Of a DNA stretch of 10,376 nt, positions 1-6,735 are shown one piece after another. The notes under the pieces are model-generated. The model was not told the DNA's origin and searched no databases. It worked only from the letters and a program-made list of their open reading frames with translations. Both the position numbers and the translations under genes were made by a program. The stretch comes from JANYBT01 sp038211475. GTDB taxonomy: Bacteria; Acidobacteriota; Terriglobia; Terriglobales; Acidobacteriaceae. The stretch spans positions 1 through 10,376 of the forward strand of contig JBBQVN010000131.1 of assembly GCA_038211475.1 (NCBI GenBank), given 5' to 3'. Positions within the stretch are counted from its first letter, which is position 1; each line of letters begins with the position of its first letter.

Positions 1-441
1 GCAAACCTGTCCCGAGCGCTCAAGGTGCCATCCCACAAACGGGTAGCTTAGGAGCTCGCTCTTAAACACGATGCGGAACTGGAACGGCAGGTAGACATAG
101 AGGACGGGGATGTCGAGAGCCGAGGCGTGCGTGACGGCATAGACGTGAGGCTTGGAAGTGTCGATGCGGTCAAGACCAGTGACGGTGACGGGCGAGAGGA
201 TGGTCTTCATGATGAGCCAGGACCATAGACGAGCGAAGCTGTGCTGGATGCGTCCGGAGGGATCGAAGAAGGAGACGAGCAGCGAGCAGCAGCCGAGGAT
301 GATGGTGTAAGACCAAATCAACGGGTCGTAGATGAGGAATGAACGCAACAGGCTGAGCAGGCCGTAGGAGCGAGCGGGCGCGGCGACATCTTCGACTTGC
401 CGGACCTTCTGAACTTGCGAGGCTTCGATGGTGGGTTCCAT
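1..441 (-). CDS. PlsC-family 1-acyl-glycerol-3-phosphate acyltransferase, N-terminal part
   Basis: Partial gene; the 3' end lies beyond base 1, and 147 codons are visible. The protein begins with a polar stretch of about 30 residues. A hydrophobic segment follows at about 42-58 (YTIILGCCSLLVSFF), probably a membrane anchor. The acyltransferase block I is the H(X4)D motif, H105-ASAL-D110, the catalytic pair of the PlsC/LPLAT family. The stretch FRIVFKSELLSYPFVGWHL (about 122-140) matches the usual block II context, a Lys followed by a PxxGW-like segment. By family it would transfer an acyl chain to a lysophosphatidic-acid-type acceptor at the inner membrane. The ATG at 439-441 has a good Shine-Dalgarno match (AAGGAATT) just upstream. 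The residue before the catalytic His is Thr rather than the more usual Asn. The real substrate and the later motifs cannot be judged because the rest is missing, so a lyso-ornithine or other LPLAT acyltransferase remains possible. Confidence 0.85.
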   Translation of the reverse strand, partial: MEPTIEASQVQKVRQVEDVAAPARSYGLLSLLRSFLIYDPLIWSYTIILGCCSLLVSFFDPSGRIQHSFARLWSWLIMKTILSPVTVTGLDRIDTSKPHVYAVTHASALDIPVLYVYLPFQFRIVFKSELLSYPFVGWHLERSGQVC

Positions 442-576
442 GGAATTCCTTATTTTGAGGCATAGAGGGCGGTTTAGGCTATCTGCTGCGCTCCGGGGCC
501 GGGTGTCTCGGGGTATCAAGCGAAGAATCTCGCGCGAAAGACAAGCACGCAACAGCGGGATGTATGGCGAAACTTT
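442..576. other. Spacer between two minus-strand genes
   Basis: These 135 bases separate the stop of the nuclease-like gene from the start of the acyltransferase gene. I see no clear terminator hairpin with a T tract and no convincing -35/-10 pair on the minus strand. The palindrome ctagctag (577-584) overlaps the stop codon of the upstream gene. The only functional element I can support is the Shine-Dalgarno sequence of the acyltransferase gene at the left edge. Whether the two genes share a transcript is not decided by the sequence. Confidence 0.4.
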
Positions 577-2205
577 CTAGCTAGCAGCGGCGATGGTTGA
601 AAGGGGTTGGGCGCAACCGGGGCGTTTGCGAAAGACTACGCGGACTCCGCTGCGCCAGTGTTCGTCGATTCCGAGAACTTCCCATTCTAGTTCGGGGGAG
701 AAGTAGCGTAGTAGGGTATCGGTGGCGGGATGAACGTGCAGAGCGGGGGCAACTAATTTGAGCAGGGGCTTTTGGGGGGAGAGGTCATGGCCGGGAAAGT
801 AGCCGAAACGCTGGAACTCCCCGCGCTCATGGTGCCAAGTGACGCGAGACCAGTAATCGAGACCCTGTAGGGGCAGGTGGATGTCTTCGTCGGCCTTGAG
901 TTCGAGGACGACAAGACGGGCGTCACGGTTAGTGGTGAGGACGTCCAGCATGCCGCGGTCGGCAGCGGAGAAGGCGGGGACCTGGGAGTAGACCCAGCGG
1001 GGATCGAGGCTTTCGTCGACGGCGGAGACATCGCTGAGGACCAGGGATTCGAGCCAGCGTTCGGGATGGGCGCGCCAGAGAGCATGATGGCGGGGGCCAG
1101 AGCGGTGGCGGATCATGGAAGCGCGCTGCGCCATTTCAGAGAAGGCGGCGAGGTTGGAGGAATCGAGAATGTGTTCTTCAGCGCCAACACCGAAGGCGAT
1201 TTCCTGTCCGTTGCGAAAGGTGCGGGGACCCTGGGCGAGGCGGGCGCGGGCAAACTCCAAACCGTGCAAGCGGAAGGCGACCTCGGCAGAAGAGAGCACG
1301 GCCACCTCGGCTTCCGGCAAAATTTCGAGCACGCGCTGGATGGAGTCGGCGAAGCGAGTATAGGCAGCCGCCGGGTCGGTCGAGTGAACCAAACGAGTGC
1401 GTAAATTGCCACGGTCGTGGCAGTCGATTTCGAGCAGGTCATCGTGCGACTCGTCCAATTCGTACAAGTGCCATTTAGCAGCGTCATGGTGCAGGTGGGC
1501 CATGCGCTCGCGAATCAGGCTGGCAGTGCCGTGAGGCACCACGAGCTTCAGGCCTTCGACTACGATTCGGCTGGCGGCACGCTGGCGGCAGACGTCGAGC
1601 CAGAGTATGCCAAAGGTGAGAGCGGCATCCACCGAGCCTTGGGACTCCTGCTGGTTCACCCCGAGGATGGCAAAAGCAGATTGGCCGCGGCCCAGCAGGC
1701 CGCGCGCGTAAACCGGCCCGAAAGACTTCTCGAGGTCGATGGCCGAGGTCAGGCGGTTGACGGTGAGGCCGGGGAAATGGCGTTCGAGGGCGCGACGCAA
1801 GTGGGGTTCATAGGCAGTGCGGGCGGCGCGGCGGGCAGAAGGAGAGTGGGCGTCACGATTGCGACAGAATTCCAGCCGGGTGGGATGGGCCTGGCCGAGG
1901 CGCTGCACGATGAGCCGGAGATTGGAGCCCTTGGTTTCCAAATCGAGAACGCGGCGGACGAGGTTCCGCTCGTTGGACCAGAGATGCAGCAAGCACTTGT
2001 TTGACTCGCCAGAGATGGAATAGCGGGCGGAAGCAAGGTCGAACAGAATGGCGCGGTCTTCGATCACCACGGCGGACTGGGAGCCGGAAAGAAAGTCGGC
2101 TAGCGCGCAGGAAAGCGATTCGGGCGTCACAGAAAGAGTCTGGCAGAGGCGGACACAGGCGTCTGTGACGGTTGAACCGTCGAAATGGTCGTTTGCAGTA
2201 GCCAC
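577..2205 (-). CDS. Uncharacterised protein with C-terminal PD-(D/E)XK nuclease-like domain
   Basis: 542 residues; I do not recognise a named family over the full length. What is visible: residues 1-120 contain alternating short strands (AVVIEDRAILFDL and following). Residues 130-300 form a mixed alpha/beta region rich in charged residues, with a hydrophobic stretch near 193-223. Residues about 380-470 show the core of a PD-(D/E)XK fold: a helix with E386 (ERWLESLV), then D421 in GMLDVL, then a strand ending E435-L-K437 (LVVLELKA), then Q447 and Y451 in LQGLDYW. The D-to-E spacing of 14 and the trailing Gln match NucS/RecB-like nucleases as I remember them. An active DNA or RNA endonuclease is therefore inferred. 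No helicase or methylase partner is nearby, and the N-terminal two thirds do not look like NucS. The start is GTG at 2203-2205, chosen because AGGAGG (minus strand, 2214-2219) lies 8 nt upstream. It is divergent from tldD, with 79 bp between the two starts. No signal peptide or membrane segment is evident, so it is probably cytoplasmic. The assignment as a real gene is firm; the activity is moderate inference. Confidence 0.85.
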   Translation of the reverse strand: MATANDHFDGSTVTDACVRLCQTLSVTPESLSCALADFLSGSQSAVVIEDRAILFDLASARYSISGESNKCLLHLWSNERNLVRRVLDLETKGSNLRLIVQRLGQAHPTRLEFCRNRDAHSPSARRAARTAYEPHLRRALERHFPGLTVNRLTSAIDLEKSFGPVYARGLLGRGQSAFAILGVNQQESQGSVDAALTFGILWLDVCRQRAASRIVVEGLKLVVPHGTASLIRERMAHLHHDAAKWHLYELDESHDDLLEIDCHDRGNLRTRLVHSTDPAAAYTRFADSIQRVLEILPEAEVAVLSSAEVAFRLHGLEFARARLAQGPRTFRNGQEIAFGVGAEEHILDSSNLAAFSEMAQRASMIRHRSGPRHHALWRAHPERWLESLVLSDVSAVDESLDPRWVYSQVPAFSAADRGMLDVLTTNRDARLVVLELKADEDIHLPLQGLDYWSRVTWHHERGEFQRFGYFPGHDLSPQKPLLKLVAPALHVHPATDTLLRYFSPELEWEVLGIDEHWRSGVRVVFRKRPGCAQPLSTIAAAS

Positions 2206-2213
2206 GGGGCCGC

Positions 2214-2219
2214 CCTCCT
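2214..2219 (-). promoter_or_regulatory. Strong Shine-Dalgarno of the nuclease-like gene
   Basis: The plus-strand bases cctcct read AGGAGG on the minus strand. They sit 8 nt before the GTG at 2205-2203. This perfect site decides for the GTG start and against internal ATG codons. Confidence 0.75.
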
Positions 2220-2227
2220 GGCTATGG

Positions 2228-2234
2228 GATAATA
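2228..2234. promoter_or_regulatory. Possible shared -10 region in the tldD/nuclease divergent spacer
   Basis: The bases gataata read GATAAT on the plus strand and TATTAT on the minus strand. They are therefore a -10-like hexamer in both directions inside the 79-bp divergent region. Plus-strand use would give tldD a leader of about 45 nt. Minus-strand use would give the nuclease gene a leader of about 17 nt that still contains its Shine-Dalgarno. I find no good TTGACA-like -35 at the proper distance on either strand, so this is only a candidate. Confidence 0.3.
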
Positions 2235-2284
2235 GAAGCGTCCTTCGACCAAAATCCTTTCCTTTGAGCGGGCATCTAAAGACT

Positions 2285-3736
2285 GTGACCCAAACTTCTT
2301 TCTTCTTCCAGCATTATGGTCTGAGCGAGCAGGACCTTGAGAAATATTTGTCGGCAGCGCTTTCAGCGGGAGGCGACTATGCGGATCTGTACTTTGAATA
2401 TATGACGTCGACTTCGCTGATGGTGGACGAGTCGATGGTGAAATCGGCGTCGCAGGGGATTTCGGCGGGCTGTGGAGTTCGGGTGATCTCAGGCGAGCGC
2501 ACTGGTTACGCCTATACCGACGACCTGTCACCAGCACGGATTTTGCACGCAGCGCGGACGGCGGCGTTGATCGCAAGCGCTCCGGCCAAGACGCAAGTGG
2601 TGGGTTTCCAGCAGAAGCCGTCTCGGAGCCTGTATCCCATCGCGGTGCCGTCGGTAGATGCGGAAATCACGGCGAAAGTGGAACTGCTGATGCGGGCCGA
2701 TGCGTCGGCCCGAGGCTACGATCCGCGCATCAAGGAAGTGCGGGCGAGCTACGCAGACGAAATGCGCGAGATCATGGTGGCGGGCTCGGACGGGACGTTT
2801 GCCGAAGACTCGCAGCCAATGGCGCGAATGAGCGTCGCCTGCATCGCGAAGACGGAAACCAATTCCGCACGAGGGAGTTCGGGAGGAGGCGGACGGGTGG
2901 CGCTGGACTTCTTCTTCGGCGAAAAGACCCCAGAGCATTTTGCTCGCGAAGCCTCACGACAAGCAGTGCTGCAATTAGACGCACGGGAAGCTCCGGCGGG
3001 TGAAATGGAAGTGGTACTGGGACCGGGATGGCCTGGAGTGTTGTTGCACGAGGCGATTGGGCATGGATTGGAAGCGGACTTCAACCGCAAACAGACTTCA
3101 GCGTTTGCGGGGCTGATTGGAAAGCGCGTGGCCAGCGACAAGTGCACGATCGTGGACAACGGAACCATGCCGTCGCGGCGCGGATCGGTCAACGTGGACG
3201 ACGAGGGGCAGCCCACTCAGAACACGGTGCTGATTGAAAAGGGCATTTTGAAGGGGTACCTGTCAGACAAGCTCTCAGCGAAGCTGATGGGAATAGCGGA
3301 TACGGGCAACGGGCGGCGCGAGAGTTATGAGCACATCCCGATGCCTCGCATGACCAACACTTACATGTTAGCCGGGCAAGACGCTCCGGAAGACATTATC
3401 CGCTCGGTGAAGCATGGGGTGTATGCGGTGAACTTCGGCGGTGGACAAGTGGACATCACCAGCGGGAAGTTCGTGTTCTCGGCGTCCGAAGCGTATTTGA
3501 TTGAAGACGGGAGGGTGACTGCGCCGATTAAAGGTGCCACCCTGATTGGCAACGGGCCCGATGTGCTGACGCGAGTTTCAATGGTGGGAAACGATCTGCA
3601 GCTCGATGAAGGCGTGGGTACCTGCGGGAAAGACGGGCAGGCGGTGCCGGTGGGCGTTGGCATCCCGACTCTGAAAGTGGACCGGCTGACAGTCGGTGGC
3701 ACGGCGAAGCGCGAAACCGGCGGGTTCATGCAGTAG
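2285..3736 (+). CDS. tldD: Metalloprotease subunit TldD
   Basis: 483 residues, close to the roughly 480 of Escherichia coli TldD. TldD is the catalytic subunit of the TldD/TldE heterodimer, a cytoplasmic zinc metalloprotease (peptidase family U62) that degrades unfolded or unstructured peptides. In E. coli it matures microcin B17 and removes CcdA. The catalytic HExxxH motif is present as HEAIGH at residues 255-260. The C-terminal Cys expected as a further zinc ligand is C447, in GTCGKDGQ. The glycine-rich stretch SSGGGG (198-203) and the GLEADFNRK segment after the HExxxH also fit the family. The open frame runs upstream to 2048, but those codons overlap the divergent gene. The GTG at 2285-2287 gives the normal N-terminus (VTQTSFFFQHYGLS). 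No strong Shine-Dalgarno precedes it, so the exact start is moderately certain. The stop is 30 bp before tldE, and the two are surely co-transcribed. Confidence 0.95.
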   Translation: MTQTSFFFQHYGLSEQDLEKYLSAALSAGGDYADLYFEYMTSTSLMVDESMVKSASQGISAGCGVRVISGERTGYAYTDDLSPARILHAARTAALIASAPAKTQVVGFQQKPSRSLYPIAVPSVDAEITAKVELLMRADASARGYDPRIKEVRASYADEMREIMVAGSDGTFAEDSQPMARMSVACIAKTETNSARGSSGGGGRVALDFFFGEKTPEHFAREASRQAVLQLDAREAPAGEMEVVLGPGWPGVLLHEAIGHGLEADFNRKQTSAFAGLIGKRVASDKCTIVDNGTMPSRRGSVNVDDEGQPTQNTVLIEKGILKGYLSDKLSAKLMGIADTGNGRRESYEHIPMPRMTNTYMLAGQDAPEDIIRSVKHGVYAVNFGGGQVDITSGKFVFSASEAYLIEDGRVTAPIKGATLIGNGPDVLTRVSMVGNDLQLDEGVGTCGKDGQAVPVGVGIPTLKVDRLTVGGTAKRETGGFMQ

Positions 3737-3766
3737 GCGGTATCACAAGAGGAATTCCAACAAGAC

Positions 3767-5155
3767 ATGCTTGAAACTTTAGTGGAAACGGACAATTCGA
3801 AGTCTGCGACCGATCTGCGCGAACTGGCGCAGGACGTGGTGCGTCAGGCAATGGCTGGCGGCGCGAGTGCGGCCGAATGCGTGGTTCGCGAAGGCGACGA
3901 ATTCTCAACCGTGGTGCGGCTGGGTCAGGTGGAGACGCTGAAAGAGAGCGGGTCGCGTGCCATCGGAATGCGGGTGTTCTTCGGTCAGCGCGCCGCCAGC
4001 ACCTATTCCAGCGACTTGTCGAGCGCGGGAATCGGCCGCATGGTGAAGTCGGCGCTGGAGTTGTCGAAGATCACATCAGAAGACCCCTTTGGAGGAATTC
4101 CCGAGGCGGCACAACTGGGTGCGCTGACGGGTGATTTGGACTTGTATTACGAAGATGTTTATTCGCTTTCGGGCCCGGAGCGCATTGAATATGCCCGGCG
4201 GGCAGAGAAGGCCGCGCTGGACTATGACCCGCGCATCAAGAATTCCGAAGGCGGCTCGTTTGATGCGGCCACTGGGCACAAAGTGCTGGCCAACTCGCAC
4301 GGGTTTGTCGGAGAGTACCGTCGTTCCTATTGCAGCGTGTCGGCAGTGCCCATCGCGATGACCGAAGATGGCGGCATGCAGCGGGACTTCTGGTTCTCGG
4401 TAGCGCGGAGCCTTGGCAAGCTGGAAGCGCCGGAAAAAGTTGGCGTGATTGCGGCGCAACGCACGCTGCGACGGCTGGGCGGACGCAAGTGCAAGACGGC
4501 GCAAATGCCGGTGGTGTTTGATCCCATGGTGTCCAGTTCTCTGCTTGACCACATTTTTGAGGGAGTCAACGGAGACTCCGTGTACCGGGGAGCGTCGTTC
4601 CTGGCGGGCAAGTTAGGCGAAAAAATTGCAGGCGTAAACGTAAATGTAATCGACGATGGCACCTTGGTTGGGGGCTTCGGCACCAGCCCGTTCGACGGCG
4701 AGGGTATTCCGACGCGGCGGACGGTGGTCATCGAAAACGGGGTGCTGAAGTCGTACCTGTTGAATACGTATACCGCTAAAAAGCTGGGAATGCAGACCAC
4801 CGGAAACGCCGCGCGCGGACTGGCAGGGACGCCGGGAATTGGGCCGGGCAATTATTTTCTGCAGCCCGGGACCAAAACGCCGCAGGAGATTATCGGCGGG
4901 ATCAAAGAAGGTTTGTACGTAACCGAGTTTTTAGGCCACGGCGCCAACCTGGTGACCGGAGATTATTCCCGCGGAGCATCCGGCATGTGGATTTCGGGCG
5001 GGGAGTTCGCCTATCCGGTTGAAGAGATTACGGTGGCGGGTAATCTCAAAGAGATGTTTTTCAATATCTCTGAGATTGGCAACGATCTGGAGTTTCGCGG
5101 GAGCATGGCTGCGCCCACGGTGCGGGTGGACGGACTGATCGTGGGCGGCGAGTAA
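3767..5155 (+). CDS. pmbA: TldD/TldE metalloprotease subunit TldE (PmbA)
   Basis: 462 residues, against about 450 for E. coli PmbA. This is the non-catalytic partner of TldD. The protein aligns in style with TldD (N-terminal alpha/beta domain, then the U62 beta-rich core) but lacks HExxxH: the equivalent region reads FDPMVSSSLLDH (251-262), as expected for TldE. Other family marks are the DDGT segment (296-299), the GEGIPTRRTVVIENG block (311-325) followed by LKSYLLNTY, and the C-terminal GNDLEFRG (438-445) and VRVDGLIVGG (452-461). The ATG at 3767 lies 30 bp after the tldD stop. A GAGG lies about 14 nt before it, longer spacing than ideal, so coupling to tldD translation may help. In the known system the heterodimer cleft opens only when both subunits are present, so adjacency in one transcript makes functional sense. 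No obvious peptide precursor for modification lies next to the pair. Confidence 0.93.
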   Translation: MLETLVETDNSKSATDLRELAQDVVRQAMAGGASAAECVVREGDEFSTVVRLGQVETLKESGSRAIGMRVFFGQRAASTYSSDLSSAGIGRMVKSALELSKITSEDPFGGIPEAAQLGALTGDLDLYYEDVYSLSGPERIEYARRAEKAALDYDPRIKNSEGGSFDAATGHKVLANSHGFVGEYRRSYCSVSAVPIAMTEDGGMQRDFWFSVARSLGKLEAPEKVGVIAAQRTLRRLGGRKCKTAQMPVVFDPMVSSSLLDHIFEGVNGDSVYRGASFLAGKLGEKIAGVNVNVIDDGTLVGGFGTSPFDGEGIPTRRTVVIENGVLKSYLLNTYTAKKLGMQTTGNAARGLAGTPGIGPGNYFLQPGTKTPQEIIGGIKEGLYVTEFLGHGANLVTGDYSRGASGMWISGGEFAYPVEEITVAGNLKEMFFNISEIGNDLEFRGSMAAPTVRVDGLIVGGE

Positions 5156-5249
5156 GTTCATTCGTTACTGCGGAGTTGCGCGAGAAGATGGTCAAGCGGC
5201 ATCGAGTTCCCAGCTCGTGCCAACGATTGGAGCGCCGCCGAATCATCCT

Positions 5250-5280
5250 TGTAATTCTGCCACGGCATGGCAGGATTGCA
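5250..5280 (+). terminator. Stem-loop in the convergent tldE/methyltransferase spacer
   Basis: Bases 5250-5262 pair with 5268-5280 around the 5-nt loop cggca. That gives a 13-pair stem with two G-U wobbles in the plus-strand RNA; on the minus strand the wobbles become A-C mismatches. It sits about 95 bp after the tldE stop and 54 bp before the convergent methyltransferase stop. No T run follows, so it is not a classic intrinsic terminator. It may mark or protect the 3' end of the tldDE message. The rest of the 178-bp spacer shows nothing recognisable. Confidence 0.4.
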
Positions 5281-5333
5281 CGGTCAAACGCGACACTGGC
5301 AAAGGTTTGGCGCGAGACCCGTTTAGCAGCCTC

Positions 5334-6176
5334 TTAAGTTCCGGTCTTAGGCTTTGCGGCGGAAGCGAAGACTACTTGTGCGGTGAAGTGGATGCTCCGG
5401 CCGTCCGAATATTGGTGGATGGCCGCGAGGACTTCGGCGTCCAATGCAGGCCTGTGCTCGGCTGGCACGCGTTCCAGCATAGGGCGAAACGGCGCCGACA
5501 CCGCTTGGCAGTATTCCCACACTTCTTCGGCGGTGCCGCGCCAGGTCCAGGGAAGAGTGCGGATGTCTTCTGCGATGTAGTGGTAGCCAGCTTTACTTAA
5601 GTGATCCGAAAAAGAGCCAGGCGCGGCGAAGCGAAACAAATTTGGTCCGCCAGGCGCGAGCATAGGACCGCCGGCGTATTTTGCGGCGATGGCCATGGTG
5701 GTCGCCCAATAGGGCTGTTCTGCCGGTCCCCAGAGCGCAAAGCAGGCTCGGGCGCCGGGCATTAGAACATGGCGCAGACTGGTGAGGGCGCGGTTGATAT
5801 CAGCGAAAAACATGGCGCCGAAGCGGCAGGTGGCTAGGTCAAAGGAATCTTCCGCGAAAGACAAGTCGTGGGCATCCCCCAGGACGGTGGTGAAGTTGGC
5901 TAGATTGCGCTGGCGTGCGCGTTCGGCGGCGATTTCAAGCAGGTCGGCACTCTGATCGAAGGCTGTGACATGACCGTTCGGCGCCACTCGTTGTGCGAGG
6001 CTGATGGCGGGCTCTCCGGTGCCACTGGCCAGATCGAGCACCTTCATTCCCGGCTGTGGAGCGGCGTATTCAACAAACGCGTCGGTGACCGCTCCCCCCA
6101 TCGCGGCTGATTTGGCCTTCCATCGCTCCGAGGCCACGAGACGGTAGGTCGATCCCCACGAGGATGCATCCGCCAT
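5334..6176 (-). CDS. Class I SAM-dependent methyltransferase (UbiE-like fold)
   Basis: 280 residues. The Rossmann-fold SAM-binding motif I is VLDLASGTGEPA at 46-57. The acidic end of strand 2 is D74 in VTAFDQS. The next motif is GDAHDLSFAEDSFDLATC (100-117), and the post-motif region NRALTSLRHVLMPGA (128-142) is typical of the Methyltransf_11/UbiE group. The C-terminal third (PNLFRFAAPGSF and on) is a substrate-recognition region like that of small-molecule methyltransferases, so a ubiquinone/menaquinone-type, lipid or other small substrate is possible. The substrate cannot be read from the sequence. The ATG at 6174-6176 begins 3 bp after the rsfS stop. A GAAGG in the last rsfS codons can serve as Shine-Dalgarno, so translation is probably coupled. 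It is the last gene of the ribosomal cluster and ends facing tldE. In many bacteria the gene after rsfS is rlmH, a SPOUT methyltransferase; this protein is not of that fold. Confidence 0.88.
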   Translation of the reverse strand: MADASSWGSTYRLVASERWKAKSAAMGGAVTDAFVEYAAPQPGMKVLDLASGTGEPAISLAQRVAPNGHVTAFDQSADLLEIAAERARQRNLANFTTVLGDAHDLSFAEDSFDLATCRFGAMFFADINRALTSLRHVLMPGARACFALWGPAEQPYWATTMAIAAKYAGGPMLAPGGPNLFRFAAPGSFSDHLSKAGYHYIAEDIRTLPWTWRGTAEEVWEYCQAVSAPFRPMLERVPAEHRPALDAEVLAAIHQYSDGRSIHFTAQVVFASAAKPKTGT

Positions 6177-6179
6177 AGC

Positions 6180-6677
6180 TTAATCAGCCTTCTTTTTCGA
6201 GGCCCGTTTTTTCGCAGGCTTGGCGGCTGTTCCCACACTCTTCGCAGTCGTCTTTTTCGCGGCTTTTTTCAACCCGGTCTGCGTCGTCTTCCGGGCTTTG
6301 GCGCGCTTGGGTTTGGCGATGAGGTCGGCGGGTTCGATGCGCTTGGCGCTCTTCCACAGCCGCTCCAGATCGTAATATTTGCGCGCTTTATTGGAAAACA
6401 CGTGGACCACGAAGTCCACATAGTCGAGCAGAATCCACTCGGCAAGGCGGTAGCCTTCGTGATGAGTGACGCGTTGGCCCATCAGTTCCAAGCGACGCTC
6501 GACCTCGTCGGCGATGGCCTGGACTTGGTGGGGGTTAGAGCCGCTACAGACGATGAAATAGTCGGTGAAGGCTCCCGTGCCGGGCTCGAGTTCGAGCAGG
6601 GTCACGTCTTCGGCTTTCTTATCTTGGCAGGCGGCGATGGCTTCGGAGACTTGGAGTTTGAGATCGGATATTTTCAT
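6180..6677 (-). CDS. rsfS: Ribosomal silencing factor RsfS (YbeB/Iojap) with Lys/Ala-rich tail
   Basis: 165 residues. RsfS binds L14 on the 50S subunit and blocks joining with the 30S when nutrients are low. The conserved core spans residues 1-112: EDVTLLEL, then FTDYFIVCSGSNPHQVQAIADEV in the middle (about 37-59), the GYRLAEWILLDYVDFVVHVF block (75-94) and ARKYYDLERLW (98-108). The usual length is about 105-120. Here a basic tail of about 45 residues follows (121-165), built almost only of Lys, Ala, Arg and Thr, and looks disordered. The ATG at 6675-6677 is chosen because it places the core at the normal N-terminus (MKISDLKLQV). The frame is open upstream to 6839, but those codons overlap nadD and look unlike the family. 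No Shine-Dalgarno is visible before the chosen start, and a small hairpin lies about 14 nt upstream. nadD ends 58 bp before it. Confidence 0.93.
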   Translation of the reverse strand: MKISDLKLQVSEAIAACQDKKAEDVTLLELEPGTGAFTDYFIVCSGSNPHQVQAIADEVERRLELMGQRVTHHEGYRLAEWILLDYVDFVVHVFSNKARKYYDLERLWKSAKRIEPADLIAKPKRAKARKTTQTGLKKAAKKTTAKSVGTAAKPAKKRASKKKAD

Positions 6678-6690
6678 GAGTAGTTGTGAG

Positions 6691-6710
6691 TTGCGAATTT
6701 TGAGTCGCAA
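6691..6710 (-). other. Small hairpin just upstream of rsfS
   Basis: ttgcga (6691-6696) and tcgcaa (6705-6710) are exact inverted repeats with an 8-nt AT-rich loop. They lie 14-33 nt before the rsfS ATG in the nadD-rsfS spacer. With no Shine-Dalgarno visible, this hairpin could influence initiation, but it is short and may be chance. Confidence 0.35.
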
Positions 6711-6735
6711 AAACGCTCTCGCCCAGGCTGATGAT

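Noticed and set aside
170..463. 97-residue minus-strand frame at the left end
   Set aside because: Its Arg/His/Leu-rich product is a shadow of the acyltransferase gene, which is read in another frame and carries the H(X4)D motif.
877..2004. Long plus-strand reading frame (877-1404 and 1417-2004, same frame, one stop between) antisense to the nuclease-like gene
   Set aside because: It mirrors the codon structure of the minus-strand gene, which has a strong Shine-Dalgarno and a recognisable motif set. The antisense products show no family pattern and no ribosome binding site.
2048..2284. Upstream extension of tldD in the same frame
   Set aside because: It overlaps the divergent gene, adds residues unlike TldD, and the GTG at 2285 gives the normal family length.
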